Shown here piece by piece: positions 48,553 to 58,216 of a DNA stretch of 64,000 nucleotides. The notes beneath the pieces are model-generated. The model was not told the origin of the DNA, did no database searches, and worked only from the letters and a program-made list of their open reading frames with translations. The stretch's first letter is position 1. Each line of letters starts with the position of its first letter. The position numbers and the translations under genes were made by a program. This DNA comes from Mycolicibacterium lutetiense (GTDB lineage Bacteria; Actinomycetota; Actinomycetes; Mycobacteriales; Mycobacteriaceae), in assembly GCF_017876775.1 (NCBI RefSeq), contig NZ_JAGIOP010000001.1, positions 1,054,001 through 1,118,000 of the forward strand. Direction: 5' to 3'.

Positions 48553-49136
48553 GGTCGGACCCCAGGTATCAACAGGTGAGCCGCGGAGTGTGGGATAGCT
48601 CACGTCTGGTGTTGCTGTGGCGGTGCAGAATTGGCTGAGACGAGCCGCCGCCGGAGAAAGTCGACCACAACCACCCCGCCTGCTCCGCAGTAGCGTTCGC
48701 GGACGTGACTCGATTGCGTCGCAGCTGCCGTCTTCCGCACATCGAAGCGCGGCCGTCCTGGTCTGAAGCCCGCGGTGCCCGACGGCTGCGCGAGAAAGGC
48801 TGTTGTACTGGGCGTTTGGAACCGCTCCGAATATCAACGGTTGTTGTGAGTCGGATTTGGCCTCAGCCTGCGTACCGAAAGGGAAGCCCCATCATCGGGA
48901 GAGTTTTGGTTAGTCTCACCCTCGCTGATCTGAGGAGGCTGCGGATCCGGGCGTGGCGCACACATATGGGTGGTGCACCCCGGCCTGCGCCGGACAAAGG
49001 GGGATGGGCATGTGCCGTGCGATGAAGTGTTGCAGGACAAGGTGACTGGCTGAAAGTCGGTTCCAATGCAATCAACCGATCCCGTACTGGAAACGAAAGG
49101 TGAGGCTGGGTCTCATCGACCCGCCGATATACAGAT
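48553..49136. other. 584-base intergenic region before mbtL
   Basis: No convincing gene: a 106-codon plus-strand ORF (48705-49025) lacks a ribosome binding site and looks like chance coding in GC-rich DNA. The region contains an IdeR-box-like sequence (48905-48923) and a half match (49096-49107). GC-rich inverted repeats around 48955-48995 could form RNA structure. No riboswitch consensus was recognised. Confidence 0.55.
48905..48923. promoter_or_regulatory. IdeR-box-like sequence upstream of mbtL-mbtM
   Basis: TTTGGTTAGTCTCACCCTC matches the palindromic mycobacterial iron box (TWAGGTWAGSCTWACCTWA) at about 14 of 19 positions, best in the centre. It lies 214 bases before mbtL, far but plausible for a long leader. 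A nearer candidate, AAAGGTGAGGCT (49096-49107), matches only the left half. IdeR repression under iron is known for mbt genes. Confidence 0.4.
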
Positions 49137-49400
49137 ATGACCGCTACCGATTCACCCGCAACGCCCGCCGTGTCCGAGGGGCTGGTCTCGATTCTTCGTG
49201 ACGATCTCGAACTGCCATGTCAATCACTCAGTACCAGTACCCGTCTCGTCGAGGACCTCGGGATGGATTCGGTCTCGTTCGCCGTCGGCCTGGTGACGAT
49301 CGAAGAGAAATTCGGTGTACAGCTCAGCGAGGAAGACCTCATCACCTGCCGCACTGTGGGTGATCTGCAGTCGGTGATCGACCTCAGGAGCGGGGCATGA
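49137..49400 (+). CDS. mbtL: Mycobactin acyl carrier protein MbtL
   Basis: 87 residues with the carrier site DLGMDSVSF (Ser45) and IEEKFGVQLSEEDLITCRTVGDLQ, nearly as remembered for M. tuberculosis MbtL (Rv1344). It carries the unsaturated fatty acyl chain later transferred to the lysine of mycobactin. Its end overlaps mbtM by 4 bases (ATGA). In M. tuberculosis the mbt-2 cluster also includes mbtN and mbtK; neither is adjacent here. Confidence 0.9.
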   Translation: MTATDSPATPAVSEGLVSILRDDLELPCQSLSTSTRLVEDLGMDSVSFAVGLVTIEEKFGVQLSEEDLITCRTVGDLQSVIDLRSGA

Positions 49401-50962
49401 ACCCGCTCGCCGGCGCCTTGCGGGCGGCGATGGTCGGCTCACCGCACGACCTGGTGGTTCTGGACCGCGACACCGACACCTGGCAGCGTCGCCCATGGCC
49501 CGAGGTGCACGGCATCGCCGAGCAAGTCGCGGCCTACCTGCTGAGCCGGGACCAGCCCGGCGCGGTTGGACTGGTCGGCGAGCCGACGGTGGAACTGATT
49601 GCCGCCATTCAGGGTTCGTGGCTGGCGGGCGCCGGGGTATCGATCCTGCCGCGGCCCCAGCGGGGCGCCGATCCGTCGGAGTGGGCGCGAGCCACGCTAT
49701 CCCGGTTCAGCAGAATCGGTGTGACCACGGTGTTCAGCTACGGCGTCACCCTGGAGCTGCTGCGGGATGCGGGCATGTCGTTGACGGTGAGCGATATCGC
49801 TGATGCTGCGCGCACCTCGACCTCGGGCCAGCAGCGGTATCCCGACAGTGCCGACGTGGCCATCCTGCAGGGCACAGCTGGATCCACCGGTTCTCCGCGC
49901 ACTGCGGTGCTACGTCCGGAAGCCGTGCTGAACAACATTCTGGCCGTCACCCAGCGATTGTCGCTGGGCCGCAACGATGTCGGGTGCTCGTGGTTGCCGA
50001 TCTACCACGACATGGGCCTGGCCATGGTGCTGACATCGACGATGTCCGGCGGGTCGTTGTGGCTGGCGCCGACGGGCGCGTTCTCGGCTGCCCCGCTGCG
50101 GTGGGCCGATTGGCTGTCCGAATCCGGCGCAACCCTCACTGCCGGACCGAATTTCGGCTACTCGGTGCTCGGTCGATTCGCGAACCGCGTATCCGATGTC
50201 GACCTCGGTGCGGTGCGGATCGCGATCAACGGGGGCGAGCCCGTCGATTGTGCCGGTGTCGATCGCTTTGCCATCGGCATGAGCAGGTTCGGGTTCGACG
50301 CCGCAGCGATGACACCGTCCTACGGGATGGCCGAATCGACCTGCGCGGTCACCATTCCCGCTCCGGGCGAAGGCCTGCGCATCGACATTCCGGACGCTGC
50401 GGACGAGGACCGGCGCTATGCGCTGCTGGGTCGTCCGGTACCGGGCATGGAGATCCGCATCGTCCCGTCTTCGCACGACGAGTCCGCTGCCGTCGGCGAA
50501 GTCGAGATTCGGGGCTCGTCGATGATGACGTCCTACCTGGGGGATGCACCCGTCGACGCGGGTACGGGCGGTGAGTGGTTCCCGACGGGTGACATCGGCT
50601 ATCTGGTCGACGGTGCGCTGGTGATCTGTGGGCGCTCCAAGGAGATCATCACGATCGCCGGACGCAATATCTTCCCCACGGAGATCGAGCAGGTAGTCGG
50701 TGAGGTGGACGGCGTGCGTGAGGGAGCGGTCGTCGCTGTCGGTACGGAATCCGGTGCCGCGCAATCACGGCTCCTGGTGGCAGCGGAGTTCATCGGCACC
50801 GAGCAGGACGCCACTCGCAGTGCCGTAATCCGGCGAATCGTGTCGGTGTGCGGCGTGACGCCCGCCGACGTCGTGCTGATGTCGCCGGGGTCGTTGCCAC
50901 GCACGTCGTCAGGAAAACTCCGGCGACTGGAGGTCCGTCGTCAACTGGAGGCGGCGCGGTAG
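49397..50962 (+). CDS. mbtM: Mycobactin fatty acyl-AMP ligase MbtM (FadD33)
   Basis: 521 residues, ANL family: LQGTAGSTGSPRTAVL (P-loop), SWLPIYHDMGLAMVL, PSYGMAESTCAV, WFPTGDIGYLVDGALVICGRSKEIITIAGRNIFPTEIE and the catalytic Lys in PRTSSGKLRR. It activates a fatty acid as acyl-AMP and loads MbtL. Very close to remembered M. tuberculosis MbtM. Coupled to mbtL. Confidence 0.92.
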   Translation: MNPLAGALRAAMVGSPHDLVVLDRDTDTWQRRPWPEVHGIAEQVAAYLLSRDQPGAVGLVGEPTVELIAAIQGSWLAGAGVSILPRPQRGADPSEWARATLSRFSRIGVTTVFSYGVTLELLRDAGMSLTVSDIADAARTSTSGQQRYPDSADVAILQGTAGSTGSPRTAVLRPEAVLNNILAVTQRLSLGRNDVGCSWLPIYHDMGLAMVLTSTMSGGSLWLAPTGAFSAAPLRWADWLSESGATLTAGPNFGYSVLGRFANRVSDVDLGAVRIAINGGEPVDCAGVDRFAIGMSRFGFDAAAMTPSYGMAESTCAVTIPAPGEGLRIDIPDAADEDRRYALLGRPVPGMEIRIVPSSHDESAAVGEVEIRGSSMMTSYLGDAPVDAGTGGEWFPTGDIGYLVDGALVICGRSKEIITIAGRNIFPTEIEQVVGEVDGVREGAVVAVGTESGAAQSRLLVAAEFIGTEQDATRSAVIRRIVSVCGVTPADVVLMSPGSLPRTSSGKLRRLEVRRQLEAAR

Positions 50963-51039
50963 CGCACGCCGGGCGCGATGAGTTCTACCCTCATCCCGAG
51001 TCCTATCAGCATCCATTGTTGACGAAACGGGAGAAACGC

Positions 51040-51690
51040 GTGACCCAGCTGCTCAAAGTCCAGAACTTCAACGTCTCCAGCGACGGTTTCGGGGCCGGCG
51101 AGAACCAGAGTTTTGAGCGTCCGTTCGGTCATGCCGACCCGGGCGAGATTTTCGCCTGGGTGGGCGCAACGGCCAGCTGGCCCAACCGCACCGAGCCGGG
51201 TGGTAGTCGTGGACTCGACGACTACCTCACCCGCGACTTCCACCACAACATCGGTGCCGAGATCATGGGCCGCAACAAGTTCAGCCCGTACCGCGGCCCG
51301 TGGCAGGATCACGCCGACTGGCAGGGCTGGTGGGGTGAGGAACCGCCGTTCCACACCCCGGTGTTTGTCATGACCCATCATGAGCGGCCGTCGTTCACCC
51401 TGTCCGACACGACGTTCCATTTCGTCGACGCCGATCCGGCAACTGTGCTCGAACAGGCCCGGGCCGCTGCGCAGGGCAAGGATGTGCGGTTGGGCGGGGG
51501 AGCGAGCACCATCCGGGAGTTCTTGGACGCCGGTCTGGTCGACACCCTGCATGTGGCGGTGGCCCCGACAGAGCTGGGCAGCGGTTCCCGCCTCTGGGAG
51601 TCACCGGACGAGCTGAACGACCGGTACCACCATGAGGTGGTCCCGAGCCCTGGCGGCGCGGTCACCCATCACCTGTTCTGGCGACGCTGA
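51040..51690 (+). CDS. Dihydrofolate reductase/RibD-fold family protein
   Basis: About 216 residues: LLKVQNFNVSSDGFGAGENQSFERPFG at the start, AEIMGRNKFSP (substrate/NADPH loop), VFVMTHHERPSFTL, VRLGGGASTIREFLDAGLVDTLHVAVAPTELGSGSRLW. These are the RibD C-terminal domain signatures, so it is an NADPH-dependent reductase of unknown substrate rather than the main DHFR. I start at the GTG at 51040 (GGGAG 7 bases upstream). Convergent with the tetR gene. Confidence 0.82.
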   Translation: MTQLLKVQNFNVSSDGFGAGENQSFERPFGHADPGEIFAWVGATASWPNRTEPGGSRGLDDYLTRDFHHNIGAEIMGRNKFSPYRGPWQDHADWQGWWGEEPPFHTPVFVMTHHERPSFTLSDTTFHFVDADPATVLEQARAAAQGKDVRLGGGASTIREFLDAGLVDTLHVAVAPTELGSGSRLWESPDELNDRYHHEVVPSPGGAVTHHLFWRR

Positions 51691-51707
51691 GCCAGGCGGG
51701 TCGTGCG

Positions 51708-52274
51708 TCAGTCCCGGCAACGCACCCCGCGCTCGAACGTGCGGATGACGGCAGGGGCGGCCGCGTGCTGCGGCATGAGGCCGTCCTTGGAGTCCTGGCA
51801 GGCCCACATCACCAGACCATAGAGCGCGTGTTCGAGCCATTGTGTGCTCGATTCTGGATCGAACACGCCTTCGGCCTGGCCGCGTTCGATCAGGCTGGTC
51901 AGATAGCTGTTGTCAGGCACCGCCTCCGGTGGCAGCCCACGAAGAACGGTGGGGTCGTCGAAAAGAAACAGCAGCCGGTTACCGACCGAGATCATCGCGT
52001 TGATGACGCGCCGCATCGCCTCGATCGCGCAGCCGTCCTCTGGCGCGGCAGCGGCTACGGCGCCGGCCACGACCTGTACCGAGTCGATAATCGTCGCGTT
52101 GATCAGGGATTCCCGGTCAGGGAAGTAGCGGTGCACGGTGGTGCGCCCGACGCCGGCCGCCTTGGCGATGTCGGGCAAGGTGGCGGTCCGGTCGTCGGCC
52201 AGGACAGCGGCGGCGGCCTCGATGATGGCCCCGCGGGTGCGCGCCTGAGTGCCCGAGAGCTCGCCTGTGGTCAT
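51708..52274 (-). CDS. TetR-family regulator at the end of the mmpS-mmpL operon
   Basis: 188 residues. N-terminal helix-turn-helix at about residues 30-52 (ATLPDIAKAAGVGRTTVHRYFPDRESLI), followed by an alpha-helical ligand domain. It lies 22 bases downstream of mmpL on the same strand, so it is probably the local repressor of mmpS-mmpL, expressed with its target. It is a TetR protein, unlike M. tuberculosis Rv0678 (MarR-type), which controls mmpS5-mmpL5. Confidence 0.85.
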   Translation of the reverse strand: MTTGELSGTQARTRGAIIEAAAAVLADDRTATLPDIAKAAGVGRTTVHRYFPDRESLINATIIDSVQVVAGAVAAAAPEDGCAIEAMRRVINAMISVGNRLLFLFDDPTVLRGLPPEAVPDNSYLTSLIERGQAEGVFDPESSTQWLEHALYGLVMWACQDSKDGLMPQHAAAPAVIRTFERGVRCRD

Positions 52275-52296
52275 CCGTCGATGGTATCGACGGATG

Positions 52297-55188
52297 TCAC
52301 GAGGGTCTTGCTACCGGTATCGGCGCTGTCCGGTCCGACAGGTTGCGTGCCGGACGTTGCCGGATCGGCAGCGGCCACCAGAACCACCGGCCCAGGATCG
52401 CGGCGATCGTGGGAGTCATCAGCGAACGCACGACGAGGGTGTCGAACAGCAGACCCAGGCCGATGGTCGTGCCGCCCTGGCCGATCGCGATCAGGTCACT
52501 CGTGGCCATGGAGGCCATCGTGAACGCGAAGACGAGGCCGGCTGCGGTGACCACGCCGCCGGTGGCGCCCATGGCCCGGATGATGCCGGTGTTGATGCCC
52601 GCGCTGACCTCTTCCTTCATCCGCGAGACCACCAGCAGGTTGTAGTCCGATCCGACCGCCAGCAGAATGATGACCGAGAACGCAAGCGTCATCCAGTGCA
52701 GATCGATTCCCAGCAGGTACTGCCACACCAGGACCGACAGGCCGAACGATGCTGCCAGGGAGAGGATCACGGTGCCGACGATGACGAAAGACGCGATCAG
52801 GGCACGGGTGATCAACAGCATCACGATGAAGATCAATGTGATCGCGCCGCAGGCCGAGATCAGCAGATCCCACTGGGCGCCGACCTGGATGTCCTTGTAC
52901 GTGGCCGCGGTGCCGCCGAGGTAGATCTTGGCGTCGGCGAGCGGCGTCGTCTTGATCGCCTCGCGGGCCGTCTTCAGGAGCGGGTCGACGTGCGAAATAC
53001 CTTCGGAGGTAGCAGGATCCACGTCGTGGGTGATGATGAACTGAGCGGCCTGACCGTCCGGCGAGACCATCAGGTCCAGCCCGCGTTTGAAGTCGGGGTT
53101 GTCGAAGGCCTCCGGCGGCAGGTAGAACGAGTCGTCGTTACGGGCGTCGTCGAACGCCTGGCCCATCACCGATGCCGTGTCGGTCATCTTGGCGATCTGG
53201 TCGACCAGCCCGTTGAACGTGCTGAACATCGTCTTCATCGTGCCCTGCATGGACTTCGAGATGGCGATCAACGGTGGCAGCTGCGCCACCAACTGCGGCA
53301 TCAGCTGATCCATCTCGTTCATGTTCTTCACCGATTCCGCGAGGGTCTCGGTCATGGTGTCGATGCCGTCGAGCCCGTCGAACAGCGAGCGCATGGACTG
53401 GCACATCGGGATGTCGTAGCAGTGCGGCTCCCAATACAGATAGTTCCGTATCGGCCGCATGAAATCATCGAAATCAGCCATGTGATCCCGCATTTCGTTG
53501 GTGCTGGCCTGCATGTCGTTCATGCTTGAGGTGAGCTCGTGGGTGATGCCGGTCATCCGGTTCATCAGCCCCAGCATGTTCTCCATGATCGTGATCATCC
53601 GGCCGAGATCGTCGGTGAGCGTATTCATGTCGCCCATTCGCTCCCGCAGGAACTGCAGGTTCTCGGTCATCGACACCGATTGCATACTCACCTGGAAGGG
53701 CACCGAGCTGTGCGCGATGGGGCGGCCCAGCGGGCGGGTGATGCTCTGTACGCGGGCGATGCCGGGCACCCGGATCAGTTCCCTGGCGATCTTGTCCAGC
53801 ACGATCATGTCGGCCGGGTTGCGCAGATCCCGTCCCGCATCCACGAGCAGCAGATCGGGATTCATCCGAGCGGACGTGAAATGTCGTTCGGCGGCTGCAT
53901 ATCCGACGTTGGACGGCAGATCCTTGGGGATGTAGAGCCGCTCGTTGTACGAGGTCTGGTAGCCGGGCAGGGCCAGCAGGCCGATGAGCGCGAACGCGAT
54001 GGCCGCGGCGAGAATCGGAACCGGCCAGCGCACCACCGAGGTGCCGAGCCGACGCCAACCGCGCGAACGGATCTCGCGCTTGGCATCGAGTAGGCCGAAC
54101 CGACTGCCGACCACCAGCATCGCCGGCGCAAGTGTGAGTGAGGCGAGCACCACGACGGACATGCCGATGGCACTCGGCACACCCATCGAACTGAAGTAGT
54201 TCAATCGGGTGAAATGCAGGCAGAGCATGGCGCCGGCAACTGTGAGACCGGAGCCGAGGATGACGTGCCCGACGCCATGAAATGCGGTGTAGTAGGCGTC
54301 TTCTCGTTCCTGACCCTTCTGCCGCGCCTCCTGATATCGGCCGACCAGGAAGATGGCATAGTCGGTTCCGGCCGCGATGGCCAACGAGGTCAACAGGCTC
54401 ACTGAGAACGTCGACAAGCCGAGCAGGCCGGCGTTGCCGATAGCGGCCACCACACCCCGCGCCGCCGACATCTCCAGCAGCACCACGATGAGCATCAGCA
54501 ACATCGTCGCGAGCGACCGGTAGACGACGATCAGCATCACCGCGATCACGGCGATCGTGACGAAGGTGATCGTGATCATGCTCTTGTCGCCGGCTTCGTT
54601 CATGTCCGTGGTGAGCGGACCTTGGCCGGTGACATAGGCTTTCACGCCCGCAGGCGGGTGCGAGTCGTCGATGATCTTGCGGACTGCGGCAACCGATTCG
54701 TTGGCCAGCGTCTCGCCCTGGTTGCCCGCGAGGTTGACCTGAACATAGGCGGCCTTGCCGTCGGTGCTCTGGGAGCCCGCTGCGGTGATCAGGTCGCCCC
54801 AGTAGTTCTGCACGTGCTGGACGTGTTTGGTGTCGGCCTGCAGCGTGCGGACCAACTCGTCGTAATAGTGATGGGCTTCGGTGCCCAGGGGCTCGTCGCC
54901 CTCCAGCACCACCATCGCGATCGTGTCCGAGTCGAATTGATCGAAACGCTCGCCGATCTTCTTCATCGCCACCAGTGCCGGCGCGTCCTGCGGTGACAGT
55001 GAGACGGCGTGCTCGTGGCCGACGACCTCGAGTTGCGGGACGAGGGCGTTCAGGACGATGACGAGCACCACCCACGCCAGGATGATCGGGATCGAGGCGA
55101 CGCGGATGACGCGGGCGATGCCATTGCGGTCGGAGCCCTTGTGGTCGGGGCCCTTGAGTTCGGTGCCGTTGTGCGCGTGGTTGCCCAT
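52297..55188 (-). CDS. MmpL-family RND transporter (MmpL4/MmpL5-type)
   Basis: 963 residues with twelve predicted membrane helices in two halves. The proton-relay segments are [12 protein letters not shown] (first half) and [12 protein letters not shown] (second half). A long Met/Asp-rich helical insert at about residues 500-690 ([25 protein letters not shown] and following) is the coiled-coil-like periplasmic domain of cluster-I MmpL proteins. MmpL4/MmpL5 export siderophores (carboxymycobactin, mycobactin) and drugs. The mmpS partner overlaps by one base. The mbtL-mbtM genes 1.3 kb away support siderophore export, but this is inference. Confidence 0.92.
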   Translation of the reverse strand: MGNHAHNGTELKGPDHKGSDRNGIARVIRVASIPIILAWVVLVIVLNALVPQLEVVGHEHAVSLSPQDAPALVAMKKIGERFDQFDSDTIAMVVLEGDEPLGTEAHHYYDELVRTLQADTKHVQHVQNYWGDLITAAGSQSTDGKAAYVQVNLAGNQGETLANESVAAVRKIIDDSHPPAGVKAYVTGQGPLTTDMNEAGDKSMITITFVTIAVIAVMLIVVYRSLATMLLMLIVVLLEMSAARGVVAAIGNAGLLGLSTFSVSLLTSLAIAAGTDYAIFLVGRYQEARQKGQEREDAYYTAFHGVGHVILGSGLTVAGAMLCLHFTRLNYFSSMGVPSAIGMSVVVLASLTLAPAMLVVGSRFGLLDAKREIRSRGWRRLGTSVVRWPVPILAAAIAFALIGLLALPGYQTSYNERLYIPKDLPSNVGYAAAERHFTSARMNPDLLLVDAGRDLRNPADMIVLDKIARELIRVPGIARVQSITRPLGRPIAHSSVPFQVSMQSVSMTENLQFLRERMGDMNTLTDDLGRMITIMENMLGLMNRMTGITHELTSSMNDMQASTNEMRDHMADFDDFMRPIRNYLYWEPHCYDIPMCQSMRSLFDGLDGIDTMTETLAESVKNMNEMDQLMPQLVAQLPPLIAISKSMQGTMKTMFSTFNGLVDQIAKMTDTASVMGQAFDDARNDDSFYLPPEAFDNPDFKRGLDLMVSPDGQAAQFIITHDVDPATSEGISHVDPLLKTAREAIKTTPLADAKIYLGGTAATYKDIQVGAQWDLLISACGAITLIFIVMLLITRALIASFVIVGTVILSLAASFGLSVLVWQYLLGIDLHWMTLAFSVIILLAVGSDYNLLVVSRMKEEVSAGINTGIIRAMGATGGVVTAAGLVFAFTMASMATSDLIAIGQGGTTIGLGLLFDTLVVRSLMTPTIAAILGRWFWWPLPIRQRPARNLSDRTAPIPVARPS

Positions 55189-55628
55189 CAGGCGGCCTTG
55201 TCCAAGCAGAAGGCCTGTGCATCATGCTGGTTCACGGTCTGTTGGTCGCGGACTTCGCCGTTGACGACGATCCGGCAGGTGATCACTTCGCTATCTCCTT
55301 GGGCAACCACGTTGGCGAACACCGTCGGCAGGGTGGTGACCACCTCGTGCCGCCACGGCAGCGAGCTGAAACTCTCGGTGTGGGGTTGGGCATCGGCATC
55401 CAGGTAGCTGACATGGCCGCTGGCGCCGCTGGGGCCGTCGATCTCGTAGACGACGTGCTTTGGGTTGAACTCCACGATGTCGTCACCGGCGGACTGTCCC
55501 GGGTCGGTGTTGATGTGCGTGCCGAAGATCCCGTGCATCCGGTTCATCGCGAGACCGCTGACGGTCAGCGCCGCCACGAGCACCAGGGGAATCCAGAAAC
55601 GTTTCGCAAGCCGATATACCGCAGCCAC
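55188..55628 (-). CDS. MmpS-family accessory protein
   Basis: About 146 residues: a membrane anchor (residues 8-30, [22 protein letters not shown]), then the periplasmic MmpS domain ([69 protein letters not shown]) with two Cys. I start at the GTG at 55628 (AGAGGTGGA upstream); the longer ORF to 55724 adds an Arg-rich leader unlike MmpS4/5, which are about 140 residues. Works with the MmpL encoded next. Confidence 0.9.
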   Translation of the reverse strand: MAAVYRLAKRFWIPLVLVAALTVSGLAMNRMHGIFGTHINTDPGQSAGDDIVEFNPKHVVYEIDGPSGASGHVSYLDADAQPHTESFSSLPWRHEVVTTLPTVFANVVAQGDSEVITCRIVVNGEVRDQQTVNQHDAQAFCLDKAA

Positions 55629-55959
55629 GGCAAATCCACCTCTCCGGTTCGGCGCACGCCGACGGAACCCCATCCGACCGCGTTTGATCGGCAGAACGTA
55701 ACAGGCCCTTAGTGGATCCTCCACGTTCCATTAAGGAATTTTGATATACCTCACATTTGCTTCCCAAACGGAATTTTTAGCCCCCCTCGAAGCAGTCGGC
55801 AGCACGCGCTGCCTCCGAGATCTGGTCACAGATAACGAGATTGGGCTTCGCGGCCGGCTGCCCCGGATGCTGGTCGACGGGGTGCCCGGTTTGCCGCCAC
55901 AACCGAGAATGCGCCCGCCTCCCGATTTCGCCATCTGCCGGTGGCGGCTTGAGACGACG
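55629..55959. other. Promoter region of mmpS-mmpL-tetR
   Basis: About 330 bases without a supported gene. The part at 55726-55790 is markedly AT-rich for this genome and contains a small dyad TTCC-ATTAA-GGAA (55726-55738), the likely promoter/operator zone of mmpS. No iron box was recognised. The rest, up to the dehydrogenase stop at 55960, holds nothing recognisable. Confidence 0.5.
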
Positions 55960-56919
55960 CTACGCGGTGAGCAGACGCAGCGGGGACCCTGAGCAGTAGG
56001 CGGCGATGTCCTCGACGATATCGCGGTAGAAGATCGTCATGACACCCTCGGTGACATAGCCGAGGTGCGGGGTCAGCAGCGTGTTGGGCAGGGCGGCCAA
56101 CGGGTGTCCCGGGGGCAAAGGCTCTTGCAGGTAGACATCGAGGGCCGCACCGCGAATCCGGTTGTCGCGCAGCGCCTCGATCAGCGCGGTCTCGTCGATG
56201 AGGCCACCGCGCGAGGTGTTGACCAGGCTCGCCGACGGCTTCATCGCGTCGAGTTCGGCGTGGCCGATCAGGCCGCGGGTCGCCTCGGCGAGAACCATGT
56301 GCAGCGACACCACGTCGGCATCAGCGAACAGGGCATCCCGATCCACCCGTGTGACACCGGCTTTGGCGGCCCGCTCGTCAGTGAGATTGGGGCTCCACGC
56401 GATGACGTTCATGCCGAACGCCGTGCCGATCGCGGCCACCCGGCTCCCGATCCGGCCCACCCCGACCAGGCCCAGGGTCGCCCCGTGCAGGTCGCCGCCG
56501 ACGGTGCTCTGCCACAGCCCGGTGCGGATGCGCTGATCCTCGATGACCAGGTGGCGCTGCAGTCCGAGTATCAGCGCCCAGGTGTGTTCGACGGTGGGGG
56601 TGATGGCGCCGCCGGTGCCCGACACGGTGATTCCGAGCCTATGTGCCGCGGCGACGTCGATGGCGGCATTGAAGGGTCCGGTCGTCACGAGCAGTTTCAG
56701 GGCAGGCAGTTGGGCGAGCAACGTCGCATCGACAGGCGTACGTTCGCGCATCGCGACCACGACCTCGTGCCCCGCCAGCCTCTCGACCAGTGCAGGACCG
56801 GGTGCGATGTGGTCGCGCAATGAGGTGACCTGGGCGGATCGGGGAATCGGTGACCAGTCGACGGTGTCGGCGATTCCCTGGTAATCGTCGAGGACGGCAA
56901 TCCGCAGCGGCGAGGTCAT
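55960..56919 (-). CDS. D-2-hydroxyacid dehydrogenase
   Basis: 319 residues. Rossmann motif GLVGVGRIGSRVA, catalytic Arg in NTSRGGLID, Glu in DVYLQEPLP and His in LLTPHLGYVT: all three catalytic residues of the family are present. It oxidises or reduces a 2-hydroxy/2-oxo acid with NAD(P). Last gene of the minus-strand catabolic operon (3 bases after the amidohydrolase). Substrate unknown. Confidence 0.88.
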   Translation of the reverse strand: MTSPLRIAVLDDYQGIADTVDWSPIPRSAQVTSLRDHIAPGPALVERLAGHEVVVAMRERTPVDATLLAQLPALKLLVTTGPFNAAIDVAAAHRLGITVSGTGGAITPTVEHTWALILGLQRHLVIEDQRIRTGLWQSTVGGDLHGATLGLVGVGRIGSRVAAIGTAFGMNVIAWSPNLTDERAAKAGVTRVDRDALFADADVVSLHMVLAEATRGLIGHAELDAMKPSASLVNTSRGGLIDETALIEALRDNRIRGAALDVYLQEPLPPGHPLAALPNTLLTPHLGYVTEGVMTIFYRDIVEDIAAYCSGSPLRLLTA

Positions 56920-56922
56920 CGC

Positions 56923-58191
56923 TCAGAAGGCATTCGGATCGTTCTGCACAGCCAGCGGCACCGGATGTTGATAGAGCTGGGATGCGTTCTCCCAGGTGAT
57001 CTTCCGGATCACCTCTGCGGGCAGGCCCTGGATCTGTTCGTGAATGGTGCGCTGGGTATGCGGCCAGGTCGAGTCACAGTGCGGGTAATCGGCCTCGAGC
57101 AGGATGTTGCCGGTGCCGATCCGTTCGTGCTGGATGAACGAGGACTGATCCTCGACAGCGCAGAACCAGAAGTTCCTGGCGAACACTTCAGCGGGGGAGA
57201 GGGTTTCGCCCAGGGCCTTCCAGGTTCCGTACATCTCGTGGTAGCTGAGCATGTGATCGAGCCGATCGAGTAGCCCTGCCACCCAACCGATTCCACCCTC
57301 GGACAGGCAGATCTTGAGGTCCGGGTACCGGCTGGGCAGGCCCGAGTACAGCCAGTCGACCGCGGCGGTGATGGCGTAGGCGAAGAACAGCACACCCTGC
57401 ACGTCCGGCGGAGCATCATCGGTGGTGGACGGCGCCGAACCCGAGGAGCCGATATGCAGGTTGACCACCGTGCCCGTCTCGGCGCACGCCGCCATCATCG
57501 GCTCCCAGTACCCGGAGTGGATGGTCGGCAGCCCGAGCATGGCCGGGTTCTCGCTGAACGTCACGGCATGGAACCCGCGTTCGGCGTTCTCATAGATCAT
57601 CTGGGCGCCGACCTCCGGGTCGAGTAGCCACGGCAGCTGGCAGGGGATGATCCGGTCGGGATAGGACCCGGCCCACGCTTCCAGGTGCCAGTCGTTCCAG
57701 GCCCGTACCGCGGCCATCGCCAGGTCCCGGTCGTTGGTCACCTTCTGCAGTCGCTGGCCGGCGAACCCGGGCAGGAACGACGGGAAGTTGAGTGACGCGT
57801 ACACGCCGTTGAGATCCATATCCTTGACGCGTTCATGAATGTCCCAGGCCCCGCGGCGCATCTCGTCGAACCGCGCCGGCTCGAAACCGTATTCGGACAC
57901 GGGGCGGCCGACCACGGCGTTGAAACCCACGTTGGGCAGTGACTGCCCGTCATACATCCACGTCTGGCCGCCGTTCTCGGTGTCGACGACCTTCGGGGCG
58001 CGGTCGGCGAACTTACGAGGTACGCGGTCGGTGAAGGTGTCCGGCGGCTCCACGATGTGATCGTCGACCGAGATTACGGTGTAGAGGCGTTCGGCCCGCT
58101 GCGGATCGGGCAGAAACGTCACCGTGCGTTCGGCCCCCTGCTGTGCGGTGGTGAAGTCGAGATTGCCGGCGAGTTCGTCGATGGACTTCAT
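56923..58191 (-). CDS. Amidohydrolase-2 family protein
   Basis: 422 residues of the Amidohydrolase_2 (ACMSD/resorcylate decarboxylase-like) superfamily: VISVDDHIVEPPDTF at the N-terminal metal strand, DLNGVYASLNFPSFLPGF, VVNLHIGSSGSAPS (His), GLPSRYPDLKICLSEGGIGW and LLEADYPHCDSTWPHT with the catalytic Asp. The usual HxH reads DDH here, common in mycobacterial members. It may decarboxylate or hydrolyse an aromatic or cyclic acid. Middle of the catabolic operon. Confidence 0.85.
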   Translation of the reverse strand: MKSIDELAGNLDFTTAQQGAERTVTFLPDPQRAERLYTVISVDDHIVEPPDTFTDRVPRKFADRAPKVVDTENGGQTWMYDGQSLPNVGFNAVVGRPVSEYGFEPARFDEMRRGAWDIHERVKDMDLNGVYASLNFPSFLPGFAGQRLQKVTNDRDLAMAAVRAWNDWHLEAWAGSYPDRIIPCQLPWLLDPEVGAQMIYENAERGFHAVTFSENPAMLGLPTIHSGYWEPMMAACAETGTVVNLHIGSSGSAPSTTDDAPPDVQGVLFFAYAITAAVDWLYSGLPSRYPDLKICLSEGGIGWVAGLLDRLDHMLSYHEMYGTWKALGETLSPAEVFARNFWFCAVEDQSSFIQHERIGTGNILLEADYPHCDSTWPHTQRTIHEQIQGLPAEVIRKITWENASQLYQHPVPLAVQNDPNAF

Positions 58192-58216
58192 GGGCTGAAT
58201 CTCCTAGTGGCAGGTC

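Noticed and set aside
48705..49025. 106-codon ORF before mbtL
   Set aside because: No ribosome binding site, no recognisable composition or motif, and it overlaps the IdeR-like box.
49096..49107. AAAGGTGAGGCT as an iron box next to mbtL
   Set aside because: Only the left half matches the palindrome; the right half (GGGTCTC) does not. Mentioned as an alternative but not called.
52249..53529. 426-codon plus-strand ORF opposite mmpL
   Set aside because: Asp/Arg/His-rich translation without a domain, entirely antisense to a well-supported MmpL gene.
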